Below, piece after piece: positions 18,970 through 28,890 of a stretch of 64,000 nt of DNA. Position 1 is the stretch's first letter, and each line of letters begins with the position of its first letter. The notes beneath the pieces are model-generated. The model searched no databases and had not been told where the DNA came from. It saw only the letters and a list, made by a program, of their open reading frames with translations. The position numbers were made by a program, and so were the translations under genes. The stretch lies in the NCBI GenBank assembly GCA_964605155.1, contig CAZSAK010000001.1:124001-188000 (forward strand), in the 5' to 3' direction. This DNA is from CAZSAK01 sp964605155. GTDB taxonomy: Bacteria > Pseudomonadota > Gammaproteobacteria > SZUA-140.

Positions 18970-19070
18970 TTACCAGATAGATGTAAAAACAAACGGTATT
19001 TTAATGGTGCAACACAATATCCAGTGAAAGATGCCGATTTTACTATTCCGCGCATGTGTTTATTTAAGCG

Positions 19071-20558
19071 ATGATGACACCTGATCAGTACCTGGAATTT
19101 TACAACAAGGGCTATACCCGGATTCCCGTCGTGAGGGAAGTGCTCGCGGATCTCGATACCCCCCTAAGTACCTATCTCAAGCTGGTGGATAAGCCCTATT
19201 CCTATCTGTTCGAATCGGTACAGGGGGGTGACAAGTGGGGGCGCTACTCCATTATCGGGCTGCCATGTCGGACGGTGATACGCGTGCATGGCGATACAAT
19301 CACTGTTGAACAAAACGGTAAACAGTCTGAGAGCGTTCGCAGCGCTGATCCATTGTCCTGGCTCGAGACCTATCAATCCCTGTACAAGGCCCCCGAGATC
19401 GAAGGTCGGCCGCGTTTTGCAGGCGGGCTGGTCGGATATTTCGGATATGATACGGTCAGATATATCGAACCCCGTTTGTCCGGTACTACCAGGAAGGATT
19501 CGCTGGCGACGCCGGATATCATGCTGCTGGTATCTGATGAAGTCGTGGTATTCGATAATCTGGCGGGCAGGTTGTACATCATTATCCATGTGGATCCATC
19601 ATTGCAAGACGGCCTTGCCGCCGCCCAGCGGCGCATGGACGAACTGGAAAACAGACTGCATGGCATGGTACCGCAACAAACCGGCAGGAGACCACGGCAG
19701 GTAAAGGAAGGCGACTTTACCCAGGAGTTCAGTCGTCAGGCGTTCGAATCGGCGGTCGGGCGCATCAAGGAATATATCGTTGAGGGCGACGTAATGCAGG
19801 TCGTATTGTCACAGCGCCTGTCGATCCCCTATCAGTCCGAGCCGCTTGACCTGTACCGCGCTCTGCGCAGCCTTAATCCATCACCCTATATGTATTATAT
19901 CGATATGAACGATTTTCATATCGTCGGTTCATCTCCCGAGATACTGACGCATCTGGAAAACGGTGTTGTTACAGTGCGACCGATTGCCGGCACTCGACCG
20001 CGCGGGAAGACGGAGGCCGATGACAAGCAACTGGAACATGACTTGTTAGCCGATCCCAAGGAGAGGGCGGAACACCTGATGCTGATCGATCTCGGACGTA
20101 ATGACATCGGGCGTGTATCCGAGATCGGCAGCGTCGAGGTTACGGAACGGATGATCGTGGAACGCTATTCACATGTGATGCATATCGTGTCGAATGTCAG
20201 GGGCCGTGTTCATCCCGGCATGTCTGCCATCGACGTGCTGCGTGCGACATTTCCCGCCGGCACGGTCAGCGGAGCACCGAAGATCCGTGCTATGGAGATC
20301 ATTGATGAACTGGAACCTGTCAAGCGTGGCATCTATGCGGGCGCGATCGGATATATTGGCTGGAACGGCAATATGGATACGGCGATCGCGATACGTACCG
20401 CCGTGATCAAGGATCAGCGATTGTATGTACAGGCAGGGGCAGGTATCGTCGCGGATTCGATACCGGCGCGGGAATGGGAGGAAACGATGAACAAGGCACG
20501 GGCAATGTTCAGGGCAGTGTCCATGGTCGGCGGCGGTATGAAGGCGCTGGCGGAATAA
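19071..20558 (+). CDS. trpE: Anthranilate synthase component I
   Basis: Converts chorismate plus ammonia to anthranilate, the first committed step of tryptophan synthesis. It has 495 residues with the N-terminal feedback-site region (PYSYLFESVQGGDKWGRYS) and the catalytic chorismate domain (GTRPRGKT near residue 305, then LIDLGRNDIGRV, and AGAGIVADS near the C terminus). Two consecutive ATGs open the frame. I saw no tandem Trp codons in the 100-base leader, so classical attenuation is not evident. Confidence 0.96.
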   Translation: MMTPDQYLEFYNKGYTRIPVVREVLADLDTPLSTYLKLVDKPYSYLFESVQGGDKWGRYSIIGLPCRTVIRVHGDTITVEQNGKQSESVRSADPLSWLETYQSLYKAPEIEGRPRFAGGLVGYFGYDTVRYIEPRLSGTTRKDSLATPDIMLLVSDEVVVFDNLAGRLYIIIHVDPSLQDGLAAAQRRMDELENRLHGMVPQQTGRRPRQVKEGDFTQEFSRQAFESAVGRIKEYIVEGDVMQVVLSQRLSIPYQSEPLDLYRALRSLNPSPYMYYIDMNDFHIVGSSPEILTHLENGVVTVRPIAGTRPRGKTEADDKQLEHDLLADPKERAEHLMLIDLGRNDIGRVSEIGSVEVTERMIVERYSHVMHIVSNVRGRVHPGMSAIDVLRATFPAGTVSGAPKIRAMEIIDELEPVKRGIYAGAIGYIGWNGNMDTAIAIRTAVIKDQRLYVQAGAGIVADSIPAREWEETMNKARAMFRAVSMVGGGMKALAE

Positions 20559-20612
20559 TCATCCATGGTATGATCTTCGTATAATACACCAGCCCGGCAT
20601 ACGTAGACGTCC

Positions 20613-21194
20613 ATGTTGTTGATGATCGACAATTATGATTCCTTTACCTATAACCTTGTGCAGTATTTCGGAGAGCTGGGCGAGGAAGTCAGTGTCTATC
20701 GCAACGATCGGCTGTCTCTCGATAATGTCGAGGAACTGAAGCCGGATTACATCGTTGTCTCCCCTGGGCCTTGTACACCCAATGAGGCCGGTATCTCGGT
20801 AGATCTGATCAGGCAATATGCCGGTCGAGTCCCCATACTGGGGGTGTGCCTGGGGCACCAGTGTATCGGCTCGGCCTTCGGAGGCAAGATCGTCCGTGCC
20901 GTGTCCGTCATGCACGGCAAGACATCGCGGATACATCATCATGGGTCGGGTGTATTCAAGGGGTTGCACGATCCTTTCGAGGCCACGCGTTATCATTCAC
21001 TGGTGGTCGAGCGCAAGAGCCTGCCGTCATGCCTGGAGATTACGGCCTGGACCGAGACCCAAAACGGTGGTGTCGATGAGATCATGGGATTGCGCCACAA
21101 GGAATATCCGATCGAAGGCGTGCAGTTTCACCCTGAGTCAATTCTCACAGAATATGGGCACACGCTGCTGAAAAATTTTTTACGCATGAAATGA
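20613..21194 (+). CDS. trpG: Anthranilate synthase component II (glutamine amidotransferase)
   Basis: Supplies ammonia to TrpE. The 193-residue class I amidotransferase has IDNYDSFTYNLVQYF at the N terminus, the nucleophile elbow GVCLGHQ near residue 79, and the triad His-Glu in FHPESILTE near residue 170. As in many gammaproteobacteria, the subunit may also serve p-aminobenzoate synthase. It lies 54 bases after trpE. Confidence 0.96.
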   Translation: MLLMIDNYDSFTYNLVQYFGELGEEVSVYRNDRLSLDNVEELKPDYIVVSPGPCTPNEAGISVDLIRQYAGRVPILGVCLGHQCIGSAFGGKIVRAVSVMHGKTSRIHHHGSGVFKGLHDPFEATRYHSLVVERKSLPSCLEITAWTETQNGGVDEIMGLRHKEYPIEGVQFHPESILTEYGHTLLKNFLRMK

Positions 21195-21239
21195 CCCATG
21201 TTTGGACTTTATTTTTAATACTGTAATTTGAGGTTATCC

Positions 21240-22262
21240 ATGGATATGCAAGCGGCAATACGTGCGGTCACGGATCGTCATGATCTGGCCGAAGCGGATA
21301 TGGAGGCTGTCATGCGGCTGATGATGACCGGGCAGGCGACACCGGCACAGATCGGCGGATTTTTGATCGGTTTGCGCATGAAAGGTGAAACGGTCGATGA
21401 GATCACGGCGGCAGCCAGGGTGATGCGGGAACTGGCCACCCATGTCGACATCCAGGGCCCTTACCTGGTCGACACCTGTGGAACGGGGGGGGATGCCGCA
21501 TCGACCTTTAATATCTCGACCGCCTGTGCCTTTGTGGTCGCGGCCGCTGGCGGCAAGGTTGCCAAACACGGTAACCGCTCCGTTTCCAGCAAGTCGGGAA
21601 GTGCCGATGTCCTGGAAGAGGCAGGCGTTGAAATAGATCTCGATCCAGTACAAGTGGCGCGTTGTATCGATGAGATCGGAGTCGGCTTCATGTTTGCACC
21701 TCTGCATCACGGTGCCATGAAACATGCCATCGCACCGCGTCGTGAGATGGGTGTGCGCACCCTGTTCAATCTTCTCGGGCCGTTGACCAATCCCGCGTCG
21801 GCACCCAACCAGGTCATCGGTGTTTTCAGCGGCCACTGGGTGGAACCACTGGCGCATGTTTTGAGCAAACTGGGGAGTTCACATGTATTGATCGTCCATG
21901 CCGATGACGGCATGGACGAGATCAGCATCGGTGCGGCGACCCGTGTCGCGGAATTGCACCAGGGACGGGTGACAAGTTACACCATCGTACCGGAACAGTT
22001 CGATTTGCCCCGGTCAGATATTTCATCACTGTCCGTGGAGGGTCCCCGACAGAGCCTCGAGATCATCAATGCGATATTCAGTGGCGAGCCCGGTCCCGCA
22101 TCGGATATCGTGTCATTAAATTCCGGTGCCGCCATCTACGTGGCGGGCCTGTGCGATACCCTGGCTGCGGGTGTCGCGAGGGCCCGGCAAGTCATCGCAA
22201 GTGGTGAAGCAGGAAAGAAACTGGCGGCACTGGGTGAGTTATCCAACAGCATGCGGTCTTCA
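21240..22262 (+). CDS. trpD: Anthranilate phosphoribosyltransferase
   Basis: Transfers phosphoribose from PRPP to anthranilate. From ATG 21240, preceded by TTGAGGTTATCC, it has about 341 residues. It shows DTCGTGGDAASTFN (PRPP loop), KHGNRSVSSKSGSADVLE and the acidic DDGMDE site. A TTG four codons upstream is a possible alternative start. The coding frame ends with the stop at 22263-22265. Confidence 0.96.
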
Positions 22263-22327
22263 TGATCGGTGACCTGTACTCCTTTATTCGTGCGAGATTG
22301 ATGGAAGATATCCCGGCTGGATGATTC

Positions 22328-23128
22328 ATGGCTGATACACCCGACATCCTCAGGAAGATTCTCAAACGCAAAGCTGAAGAGATCGCTGCGCGCAGCGTGG
22401 TCCTGCCGATCCGTCGGTTGAGCAGGCAGGCCGAGTCTGCGCCGGCAATACGCGGGTTTGTCACGGCACTGGAAGAGAGGATAGAAACAGGCCATCCCGC
22501 CGTCATTGCCGAGATCAAGAAGGCTTCACCGAGCAAGGGTATATTGCGGCGGGACTTCGATCCTGCAGATATTGCCGTATCCTACCAGCGGGGTGGTGCG
22601 GCGTGCCTGTCTGTGTTAACCGACAGGGATTTTTTTCAGGGCGACGATGACTATCTGCGTCAGGCGCGTGAAGCCTGTGCGTTACCGGTATTGCGCAAGG
22701 ATTTTATCATTGATCCCTATCAGGTATACGAATCGCGTGTCATCGGGGCAGATTGCATACTCCTGATCGTCGCCGCCCTGGGTGATGCGCAGCTGCAGGA
22801 ACTCTCGGGCCTTGCCGTTCACCTCAACATGGATGTACTGGTCGAGGTACATGACACCGAAGAACTGTCACGCGCGCTTGCCCTGAATCTGCCCATGATC
22901 GGGATCAATAACCGTAATCTGCACACATTCGAGACCCGCCTTGAGACAACCCTTGAATTACTGGACCAGATTCCCCCGGAACGTAGGATCGTGACAGAGA
23001 GCGGCATCGTGTCCAGAGCCGATGTTGACCTGATGAGACAAAACGGTATCCAGGCCTTCCTGGTCGGGGAGGCGTTTATGAAGGCCCCGGATCCGGGCGT
23101 GGAACTTGCCGATTTATTTGGGCGATGA
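22328..23128 (+). CDS. trpC: Indole-3-glycerol phosphate synthase
   Basis: Ring-closing TIM barrel of tryptophan synthesis, here monofunctional (266 residues, no fused TrpF). Signatures are VIAEIKKASPSKGILR with the catalytic Lys, VLRKDFIIDPYQV, and GINNRNLHTFE; TESGI and LVGEAFM complete the phosphate site. It is the last trp gene of the block; trpF, B and A are not in the window. Confidence 0.96.
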   Translation: MADTPDILRKILKRKAEEIAARSVVLPIRRLSRQAESAPAIRGFVTALEERIETGHPAVIAEIKKASPSKGILRRDFDPADIAVSYQRGGAACLSVLTDRDFFQGDDDYLRQAREACALPVLRKDFIIDPYQVYESRVIGADCILLIVAALGDAQLQELSGLAVHLNMDVLVEVHDTEELSRALALNLPMIGINNRNLHTFETRLETTLELLDQIPPERRIVTESGIVSRADVDLMRQNGIQAFLVGEAFMKAPDPGVELADLFGR

Positions 23129-23257
23129 GTGCTTTTCGACGTGGAAATTCCGCTCCTGAGATTAAAGCCTGCTTTCTTTTAGGCCGATAGAGGATTGTCG
23201 CCTTCAGTTACGGATACTGCGATAAACTTGTGTTCATATATATACTTAGGAGGAACC

Positions 23258-23920
23258 ATGAAAAGGATCCCGATGATCGGTCTGGTACTGGCAGGGCTGG
23301 TATATTCATCAACAAGCTCCGCACAAGGGATTGGCATCGGAGCCAAGGTCGGCACACTCGGTATCGGTGTCGATATCACCAAGAGTTTTACATCCACGCT
23401 TAACGGCAGGATCGGCATCAACTCGTTTACCTTTGATGCCTCGGGCACGGAAAGCGATATCGACTATGACGCCGATCTGAACCTGGAGTCAGCCGGGGTA
23501 TTTGTGGACTGGCATCCGTTCAGCGGCGGTTTCCGTACCACGGTCGGGGCACTGTTGAACAATAACGAACTGGACATGACGGCGAAGTCGGCCGTCAACT
23601 ATGACATCGGCGGCACGACCTATTCACCGGCGGAGATAGGCACCTTCGGCGGTAACGTCAGCTTCAATGATATCGCCCCATATGTCGGTATCGGCTGGGG
23701 TAATGCAGTCGACGCAGGCCAGCGCCTGACCTTTTCATTCGATGTGGGTGTGCTGATGCAAGGCTCACCCAAGGTCGATTTCACGGCATCAGGAGGGACT
23801 CTGTCGTCGGATCCCACATTGCTGGCAAATCTTAAAACGGAAGAACAACAACTCGAGGATTCCCTGAACGACTATGACGTCTATCCCGTCATCTCGCTGG
23901 GATTGGCATACCAGTTCTAG
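23258..23920 (+). CDS. Small outer-membrane beta-barrel protein
   Basis: 220-residue exported protein with a strong ribosome site (TAGGAGGAACC) and a signal peptide ending in SSAQG. The mature part alternates polar and hydrophobic residues with many Gly and Asp, as in eight-stranded barrels, and ends in Tyr-Gln-Phe, a typical C-terminal signal for BAM insertion. It has no recognised domain beyond general OmpW/OmpA-barrel style. Monocistronic; the convergent crp gene follows. Confidence 0.75.
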   Translation: MKRIPMIGLVLAGLVYSSTSSAQGIGIGAKVGTLGIGVDITKSFTSTLNGRIGINSFTFDASGTESDIDYDADLNLESAGVFVDWHPFSGGFRTTVGALLNNNELDMTAKSAVNYDIGGTTYSPAEIGTFGGNVSFNDIAPYVGIGWGNAVDAGQRLTFSFDVGVLMQGSPKVDFTASGGTLSSDPTLLANLKTEEQQLEDSLNDYDVYPVISLGLAYQF

Positions 23921-23948
23921 ACTACTGCAATCGTTTATACTTTAACGT

Positions 23949-23998
23949 CAGTGCCTGTATGAATCCCGGTTTTATACAGGCGATTCATAAAGGCACTG
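23949..23998. repeat. Long imperfect inverted repeat between convergent genes
   Basis: The 17-base arm 23949-23965 (beginning CAGTGCCTG) pairs with 23982-23998 with a single mismatch, around a 16-base loop. No T run follows on either side. It lies between the barrel gene (+) and crp (-), so a bidirectional, possibly Rho-assisted, end point is plausible. Confidence 0.6.
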
Positions 23999-24061
23999 CC
24001 ATATCTGTATCGGCACTTTAGTATCAGTACCGGGGATTCGGGGATTCATAGAGGACAGCGA

Positions 24062-24697
24062 TTATCTGGCGCCGAACACCACGATCGTCTTGCCCTTCAC
24101 CGAGATCAGGTTCTGCGATTCCAGGTTCTTTAATACCCTGCCTACCATTTCCCGTGAACATCCCACGATGCGCCCGAGTTCCTGGCGCGTGATCCGGATC
24201 TGCATGCCATCGGGGTGGGTGATGGCATCGGGTTCCTTGCACAGATCCAGCAGGGTGCGCGCAACACGTCCCGCGACATCCATGAAGGCGAGCCTGCCAA
24301 CCATGCCGCTGGTGCGGCGCAGGCGTACGGCCATCTGGGTGGCGAGGGCAAACAGGATATCCGCGTTATCCGTCGCCAGATTGCGAAATGAGCTGTAATT
24401 GATCTCGGCCACTTCACATTCCGTTTTGGCACGTACCCAGGCACTGCGGTTCTTCTGGTCATCAAACAGGCCCATTTCACCGAAGAAATCCCCGGCATTG
24501 AGATAGGACAGGACGATTTCCTGGCCATCCTCTTCCTCGATGAGGACAGTAACGGAGCCTTCGATGATGTAATATAAGGAATCGGGTGTGTCGCCGGCAT
24601 AGATGATGACGCTCTTGCCGGGATAGCGCCTGCGATGGCAATGTTTCAGGAATCGCTCGATGGTCGGGTTGATAACTTGCTTTAGCCTTTGCGCCAT
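24062..24697 (-). CDS. crp: Crp/Vfr-type cyclic-nucleotide-binding transcription factor
   Basis: 211-residue CRP-family regulator. The cyclic-nucleotide pocket contains FFGEMGLF and the phosphate-contacting RSAW motif, both matching true CRP; the C-terminal helix-turn-helix reads TRQELGRIVGCSREMVGRVLK. There are no FNR-type N-terminal cysteines. This is very close in style to CRP/Vfr, so it probably binds cAMP and controls many genes. The symbol is by family resemblance. It is divergent from the OsmC gene across a 220-base gap containing a perfect CTATTC-GT-GAATAG palindrome at 24748-24761. Confidence 0.85.
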   Translation of the reverse strand: MAQRLKQVINPTIERFLKHCHRRRYPGKSVIIYAGDTPDSLYYIIEGSVTVLIEEEDGQEIVLSYLNAGDFFGEMGLFDDQKNRSAWVRAKTECEVAEINYSSFRNLATDNADILFALATQMAVRLRRTSGMVGRLAFMDVAGRVARTLLDLCKEPDAITHPDGMQIRITRQELGRIVGCSREMVGRVLKNLESQNLISVKGKTIVVFGAR

Positions 24698-24747
24698 TTT
24701 ATTACCCCAAGGTATCCACGCCTGGTTTGAGAGTATGGATTCAGCTT

Positions 24748-24761
24748 CTATTCGTGAATAG
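24748..24761. promoter_or_regulatory. Perfect palindrome upstream of crp (possible operator)
   Basis: CTATTC (24748-24753), GT, GAATAG (24756-24761), about 50 bases upstream of the crp start on the minus strand. It does not match the TGTGA-N6-TCACA CRP site, so any regulator is unknown. Confidence 0.3.
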
Positions 24762-24917
24762 GATAGCGGCTAATGTAGCATTTTCTTTATTGCGTTATAA
24801 ACAGAATATGATTGATATACATAATGATTCAGGCCGAACAGGGCCAACAGCGGCCTGGAGCAGGGGAAGCAGTGAAAAACAACGGAAATTTACGGGTGAT
24901 GATCAATGGAGTAAAGC

Positions 24918-25337
24918 ATGAAGGCATGTATTAAATGGGTGCAGGATGCGATGTTCGTGGGTGAGTCCGATAGCGGTCATGCCGTGGTCATGGACGGCCC
25001 GCCGGAAGGGGGCGGCCGGAATCTGGGGATCAGGCCGATGGAGATGGTATTGATCGGTATGGGTGGATGCACCGCCTATGACGTGATCCATATCCTGAAA
25101 AAATCCCGTCAACAGGTCGAGGACTGTCGCGTGGAAATCGAGGCCCGGCGTGCCGAATCCGAACCCAAGGTGTTTACCCATATTCACGTACACTTTGTTG
25201 TGAGTGGTAAAGGCTTGGCTGATGCGGCGGTACAGCGTGCCGTAAGCCTGTCGGCGGGGAAATATTGCTCCGCCTCGATCATGCTGGGCAAGACCGCCGA
25301 GATCACGCATGATTATGAGATCGTGCAACGGGATTGA
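24918..25337 (+). CDS. OsmC/YhfA-family protein
   Basis: 139-residue OsmC-fold protein. The two conserved cysteines are in GMGGCTAYDV near residue 51 and AGKYCSASIM near residue 116, as in peroxide-reducing OsmC/Ohr and the YhfA branch. In many gammaproteobacteria this gene neighbours crp, as here. It may reduce hydroperoxides, but for YhfA-type members the substrate is unproven. Confidence 0.85.
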   Translation: MKACIKWVQDAMFVGESDSGHAVVMDGPPEGGGRNLGIRPMEMVLIGMGGCTAYDVIHILKKSRQQVEDCRVEIEARRAESEPKVFTHIHVHFVVSGKGLADAAVQRAVSLSAGKYCSASIMLGKTAEITHDYEIVQRD

Positions 25338-25402
25338 AGCCTGTGAAACCTGGTGATTGGATAATACTGGTACCCATGAGATATCTCTAAGGCGGGAACA
25401 AG

Positions 25403-25813
25403 ATGACGGAAATGAAGAGACCTGAGCCGGTCGCGGGTATGCGGCATGTCGCCTTAAGCGTGATCAGACTCGAGGAATGTGAACGATTCTATGTCGATGT
25501 GCTGGGTATGTCCGTGGAATGGAAGCCCGATGTCGACAATGTATACCTGTCATCGGGTATAGATAATATCGCGCTGCATCGTGCCCCATCTGACTCACCC
25601 CCGAGTGGCCCGCAACACCTTGATCATATTGGCTTTATTGCAAGACGACCGGAAGATGTGGACGCCTGGTATGCGTATATGCAAGATCACGGCGTCGCTA
25701 TGAAGAGCGCGCCGCGTAACCATCGCGACGGGGCAAGGAGTTATTATTGTAAAGATCCCGATGGTAATATTGTGCAGATCATATATCATCCGCCCATTGC
25801 TGGAAAAGTCTGA
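25403..25813 (+). CDS. VOC-superfamily (glyoxalase/bleomycin-resistance fold) protein
   Basis: 136-residue single-domain VOC protein: GMRHVALSVIRLEECERFY at the start and SYYCKDPDGNIVQIIYHPP at the end, with HLDHIGFIA in the middle. These give the usual metal-ligand pattern (His, His, Glu-like). The substrate cannot be deduced. It lies between the OsmC gene and speD in the same direction, so possibly cotranscribed. Confidence 0.82.
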   Translation: MTEMKRPEPVAGMRHVALSVIRLEECERFYVDVLGMSVEWKPDVDNVYLSSGIDNIALHRAPSDSPPSGPQHLDHIGFIARRPEDVDAWYAYMQDHGVAMKSAPRNHRDGARSYYCKDPDGNIVQIIYHPPIAGKV

Positions 25814-25896
25814 ACACATATTGAAAATCGTTGCTGCAATCACCACTGAAGGTAGCTTGATGCGAATCATTGATCTCACCGTAACGGGGATGAAGG

Positions 25897-26733
25897 ATGT
25901 TCAAGCGTAAGAAACTTAAACTTCACGGGTTTAATAATCTTACCAAGACCCTCAGTTTCAACATCTACGATATCTGCTATGCACAGACCAATCAGCAATG
26001 CAGTGAGTATATCGAGTATATCAACCGAGCCTATAATGCCGAGAGGTTGACGCAGATCCTTACCCAGGTCGCGGAGATCATCGGTGCCAACATTCTTAAT
26101 ATCGCCCATCAGGACTACGAGCCCCAGGGCGCAAGCGTCACCATGTTGATCTCGGAAGAACCCGTCGCATCGGAACGACTTTCCAACACCGAGGCGCCCG
26201 GCCCGTTACCCGATGCCCTGGTGGCACACCTGGACAAGAGTCACCTGACCGTCCATACCTACCCGGAGAGCCACCCGGACAACGGCATCAGTACTTTCCG
26301 GGTCGATATCGATGTGTCTACCTGCGGGCGTGTTTCACCGCTGAGGGCCCTGAATTATCTGATACACAGTTTTGAGTCGGACATTGTGACCATGGATTAC
26401 CGCGTGCGGGGGTTCACCCGCAATGTGAAGGGTACCAAGCATTTCATCGATCACCAGATCAATTCGATCCAGAATTTTATTTCGCGCGATACCCAGGACC
26501 GCTATCAAATGATCGATGTCAACGTGTATCAGGAGAACATCTTTCACACCAAGATGATCCTGAAGGAATTCTCCCTTGATAATTACCTGTTCGGAGCCGG
26601 AGAGGCCGATTTTTCAGCGGCAGAGGCAAGAAAGATCATGCAACAGTTGCAGAAGGAGATGGCTGAAATCTTTTACGGTCGAAATATCAGCAAGGTTGTC
26701 AGCGACAGGCTCCAGGAAATCAAAAGCCATTAA
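25897..26733 (+). CDS. speD: S-adenosylmethionine decarboxylase proenzyme
   Basis: Pyruvoyl-dependent decarboxylase that provides the aminopropyl donor for spermidine. The 278-residue proenzyme contains the self-cleavage site in LDKSHLTVHTYPE near residue 114, where the Ser becomes the pyruvoyl group. STFRVDIDVSTCG holds the catalytic Cys. Length and sequence fit the proteobacterial class 1A enzyme. Spermidine synthase (speE) is not in the window. Confidence 0.94.
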   Translation: MFKRKKLKLHGFNNLTKTLSFNIYDICYAQTNQQCSEYIEYINRAYNAERLTQILTQVAEIIGANILNIAHQDYEPQGASVTMLISEEPVASERLSNTEAPGPLPDALVAHLDKSHLTVHTYPESHPDNGISTFRVDIDVSTCGRVSPLRALNYLIHSFESDIVTMDYRVRGFTRNVKGTKHFIDHQINSIQNFISRDTQDRYQMIDVNVYQENIFHTKMILKEFSLDNYLFGAGEADFSAAEARKIMQQLQKEMAEIFYGRNISKVVSDRLQEIKSH

Positions 26734-26742
26734 ATCGGACGT

Positions 26743-27387
26743 CTAAATCCAGAAGGCGGTTCGGGTCATGACCCTGGACGTCAGCGTCATGAGTTTTTTG
26801 ACTGGCTGGGGCAGGTGTGCACCACCGGCTTCGAGGGCGGTGGTTGCATGTCGGCCCTCATCCTGTTTCATTTGCACGAGTATCGCACGGCTTTTCAGAT
26901 CCTGGGGTGGCAGACGCCGGAGATGATCTTCAAGGTGCCTGACCACCTGGTGTTCTGTCTCGGCCACGAATCCCAGGCTCCATTTGTCTCCTGCAATCCC
27001 GGCAAGGGCGCCGATTGCAAGCGAGCCTGTATACCAGAGGGGGTTCAACAGGCTGGTGTGTTGGTCGAGCTCTTCGATACGCTGCGCGCACCAGTCTAGA
27101 TGGTCATTCTCTTCCAAGGCCGCGCGTTCCATCTTGTCGCGCACGTCTGGCAATCGCGCCGTCAATGCCTGGCCTTCGTAGAGGGCCTGGGCGGCGACCT
27201 CACCTGCATGATTAACCCGCATCAGGCGACCCGAGAGACGCCGGTCCAGTTCACCCAGTTCCGTAGCTTCACAGCTGTCAGCGGGATTGGGGCGTTCCGT
27301 GATGGATGGCTGACCGAAGACAGTGCGGATACCGTTATCAATACTGATCATTATGCTGTCGATGAAACTGTACGCACGCGGATTCAT
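26743..27387 (-). CDS. coq7: 2-polyprenyl-3-methyl-6-methoxy-1,4-benzoquinol hydroxylase (DMQ hydroxylase)
   Basis: Ferritin-like di-iron enzyme that adds the last ring hydroxyl in ubiquinone synthesis. The 214-residue form from ATG 27387 shows the iron ligands in NHAGEVAAQALYEGQ, EENDHLDWC, AETEHQVVRHLEDH and KQDEGRHATTA. Upstream in-frame residues to 27456 are hydrophobic but not conserved. The gene is typical of aerobic ubiquinone-using proteobacteria. Confidence 0.93.
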   Translation of the reverse strand: MNPRAYSFIDSIMISIDNGIRTVFGQPSITERPNPADSCEATELGELDRRLSGRLMRVNHAGEVAAQALYEGQALTARLPDVRDKMERAALEENDHLDWCAQRIEELDQHTSLLNPLWYTGSLAIGALAGIAGDKWSLGFVAETEHQVVRHLEDHLRRLPPQDLKSRAILVQMKQDEGRHATTALEAGGAHLPQPVKKLMTLTSRVMTRTAFWI

Positions 27388-27480
27388 CATGCAAAGATAG
27401 CAGATCCCTTGACAAAGATAAAAGTACATAGATAAAAGCCCAAGGTTAAAAAACAAGAATAAAGCTTGTCTCCGATTTGG

Positions 27481-28737
27481 TTATGTGTCGGTTGTGATCT
27501 GGCGGGCAAGCAGTGTCAAGGGATGCAGGATCTCGATGTCCGGATGTTGTGACCTGAGTCCAGTCGTCAGATGCAATGCGCAACCTATATTGGAGGTCAC
27601 GAGATATGCCGGTTTCAGGCGGGCGATTTCGCGGACCTTGTCATCCCGCAGACTGTCCGCCATAGCGGGCTGACTCAGCATATAGCTACCGGCCGCCCCG
27701 CAACAGCGGTCATTGTCCGGCAACGGCGCAACCTTGAGTCCGGGAATCTTCCACAGCAGGGTGTAAGGTCCTTGCTGCTGATGCAGCACATGTCGCAAGC
27801 TGCATGGGTCATGTACCAGGACGTTCGCATCGAGCCGTTTGAATGTGATATACGCGGGCCAGTCAATACCGCACAGGAACTGACTGACGTCCATGACCGG
27901 CATGTTGAAACCTTGCTTCGCGACGTACAGCGGATATTCGCTCAATGTCACGCCACACCCGCTGGCGGTATAAAGCACAGCAGAGATATCGAGGCCGTTG
28001 AACGTAACCAGATTACGCCTGGCCAGCTCATTGGCCTGTTCGGCCATACCACCGTGCCTGTGCAACGCACCGCAACAGCTTTGCGATGCCGGTACATGTA
28101 CCGCATACCCACAGTGGCGTAACAGTTTTATAGCAGCATCGATTGCAGCGCGATCGATGATTGAACCGATACAACCGGTGAACAGCGCCACCCGTCCTGT
28201 CTCTTTACCACAGGCAGGATAGTATGATGACCAGGTGGCTTGCGATCCGATGTCCGGCAGGATGCGTTCCAAGCGCTGCAACCCCAGGACCTTGAGGGCA
28301 CCGCTCTTGCGCAGCAACCAACGCAGCCCGCTCAATTGATACAGGCGCATGGTACGTGCAGCGGTGCGTAGCAGCGCCCGGTTGAACAACAGCGGGTCGA
28401 CCAGCAGACGATGCAAAACCCGCCGGGTCGTTGTCGGACGGTGGCGGTGGCGGATCAGTTCGCGTGCGGCATCGATCAGTTGTCCGTAATGGACATTGGA
28501 GGGACACACATCCTCGCAGGCGCGGCAGGTAAGGCAGCGGTCGAGATGAAATTCAAGTCGTCCTGTCAGTTGCAGACGGTCGTCGACAAGCCCCTGCATC
28601 AGCGAGATGCGGCCCCGCGGGGAATCACCCTCGTCCCGGGTTTTGACATAGGTGGGACAATCAGGCAGACACAGGCCGCATTTGACGCAGTAATCGGTCT
28701 CTTGCCTGATATATGCAATGTTGTCTGGATTGATCAT
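27481..28737 (-). CDS. glcF: Glycolate oxidase iron-sulfur subunit
   Basis: 418-residue GlcF-like protein from ATG 28737. It has two [4Fe-4S] ferredoxin motifs near the N terminus (CVKCGLCLPDCP and CLTCRACEDVCP) and two CCG domains further on (FTGCIG ... SCCGALHRH, and DRCCGAAGSY). It takes electrons from the GlcD/GlcE flavoproteins that oxidise glycolate to glyoxylate; those genes are not in the window. It could also serve a related lactate or 2-hydroxyacid dehydrogenase. The context with gph favours glycolate. Confidence 0.87.
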   Translation of the reverse strand: MINPDNIAYIRQETDYCVKCGLCLPDCPTYVKTRDEGDSPRGRISLMQGLVDDRLQLTGRLEFHLDRCLTCRACEDVCPSNVHYGQLIDAARELIRHRHRPTTTRRVLHRLLVDPLLFNRALLRTAARTMRLYQLSGLRWLLRKSGALKVLGLQRLERILPDIGSQATWSSYYPACGKETGRVALFTGCIGSIIDRAAIDAAIKLLRHCGYAVHVPASQSCCGALHRHGGMAEQANELARRNLVTFNGLDISAVLYTASGCGVTLSEYPLYVAKQGFNMPVMDVSQFLCGIDWPAYITFKRLDANVLVHDPCSLRHVLHQQQGPYTLLWKIPGLKVAPLPDNDRCCGAAGSYMLSQPAMADSLRDDKVREIARLKPAYLVTSNIGCALHLTTGLRSQHPDIEILHPLTLLARQITTDT

Positions 28738-28890
28738 GATATGTCGATTGAAGATCAGATTAATCGGTTTGTGGAGATTCCCGAGTTGGCGGGAATCCAG
28801 TAACATGCCTGATTACAAGCAGGGACTTCCTCCTGCGGGCATATTTGACCGCATAGTGACCGGACCTGTGTCGTCAACGGGGTATACCAT

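Noticed and set aside
18970..19070. Possible trp attenuator before trpE
   Set aside because: No leader peptide with tandem Trp codons and no alternative hairpins were found in the 100-base gap.
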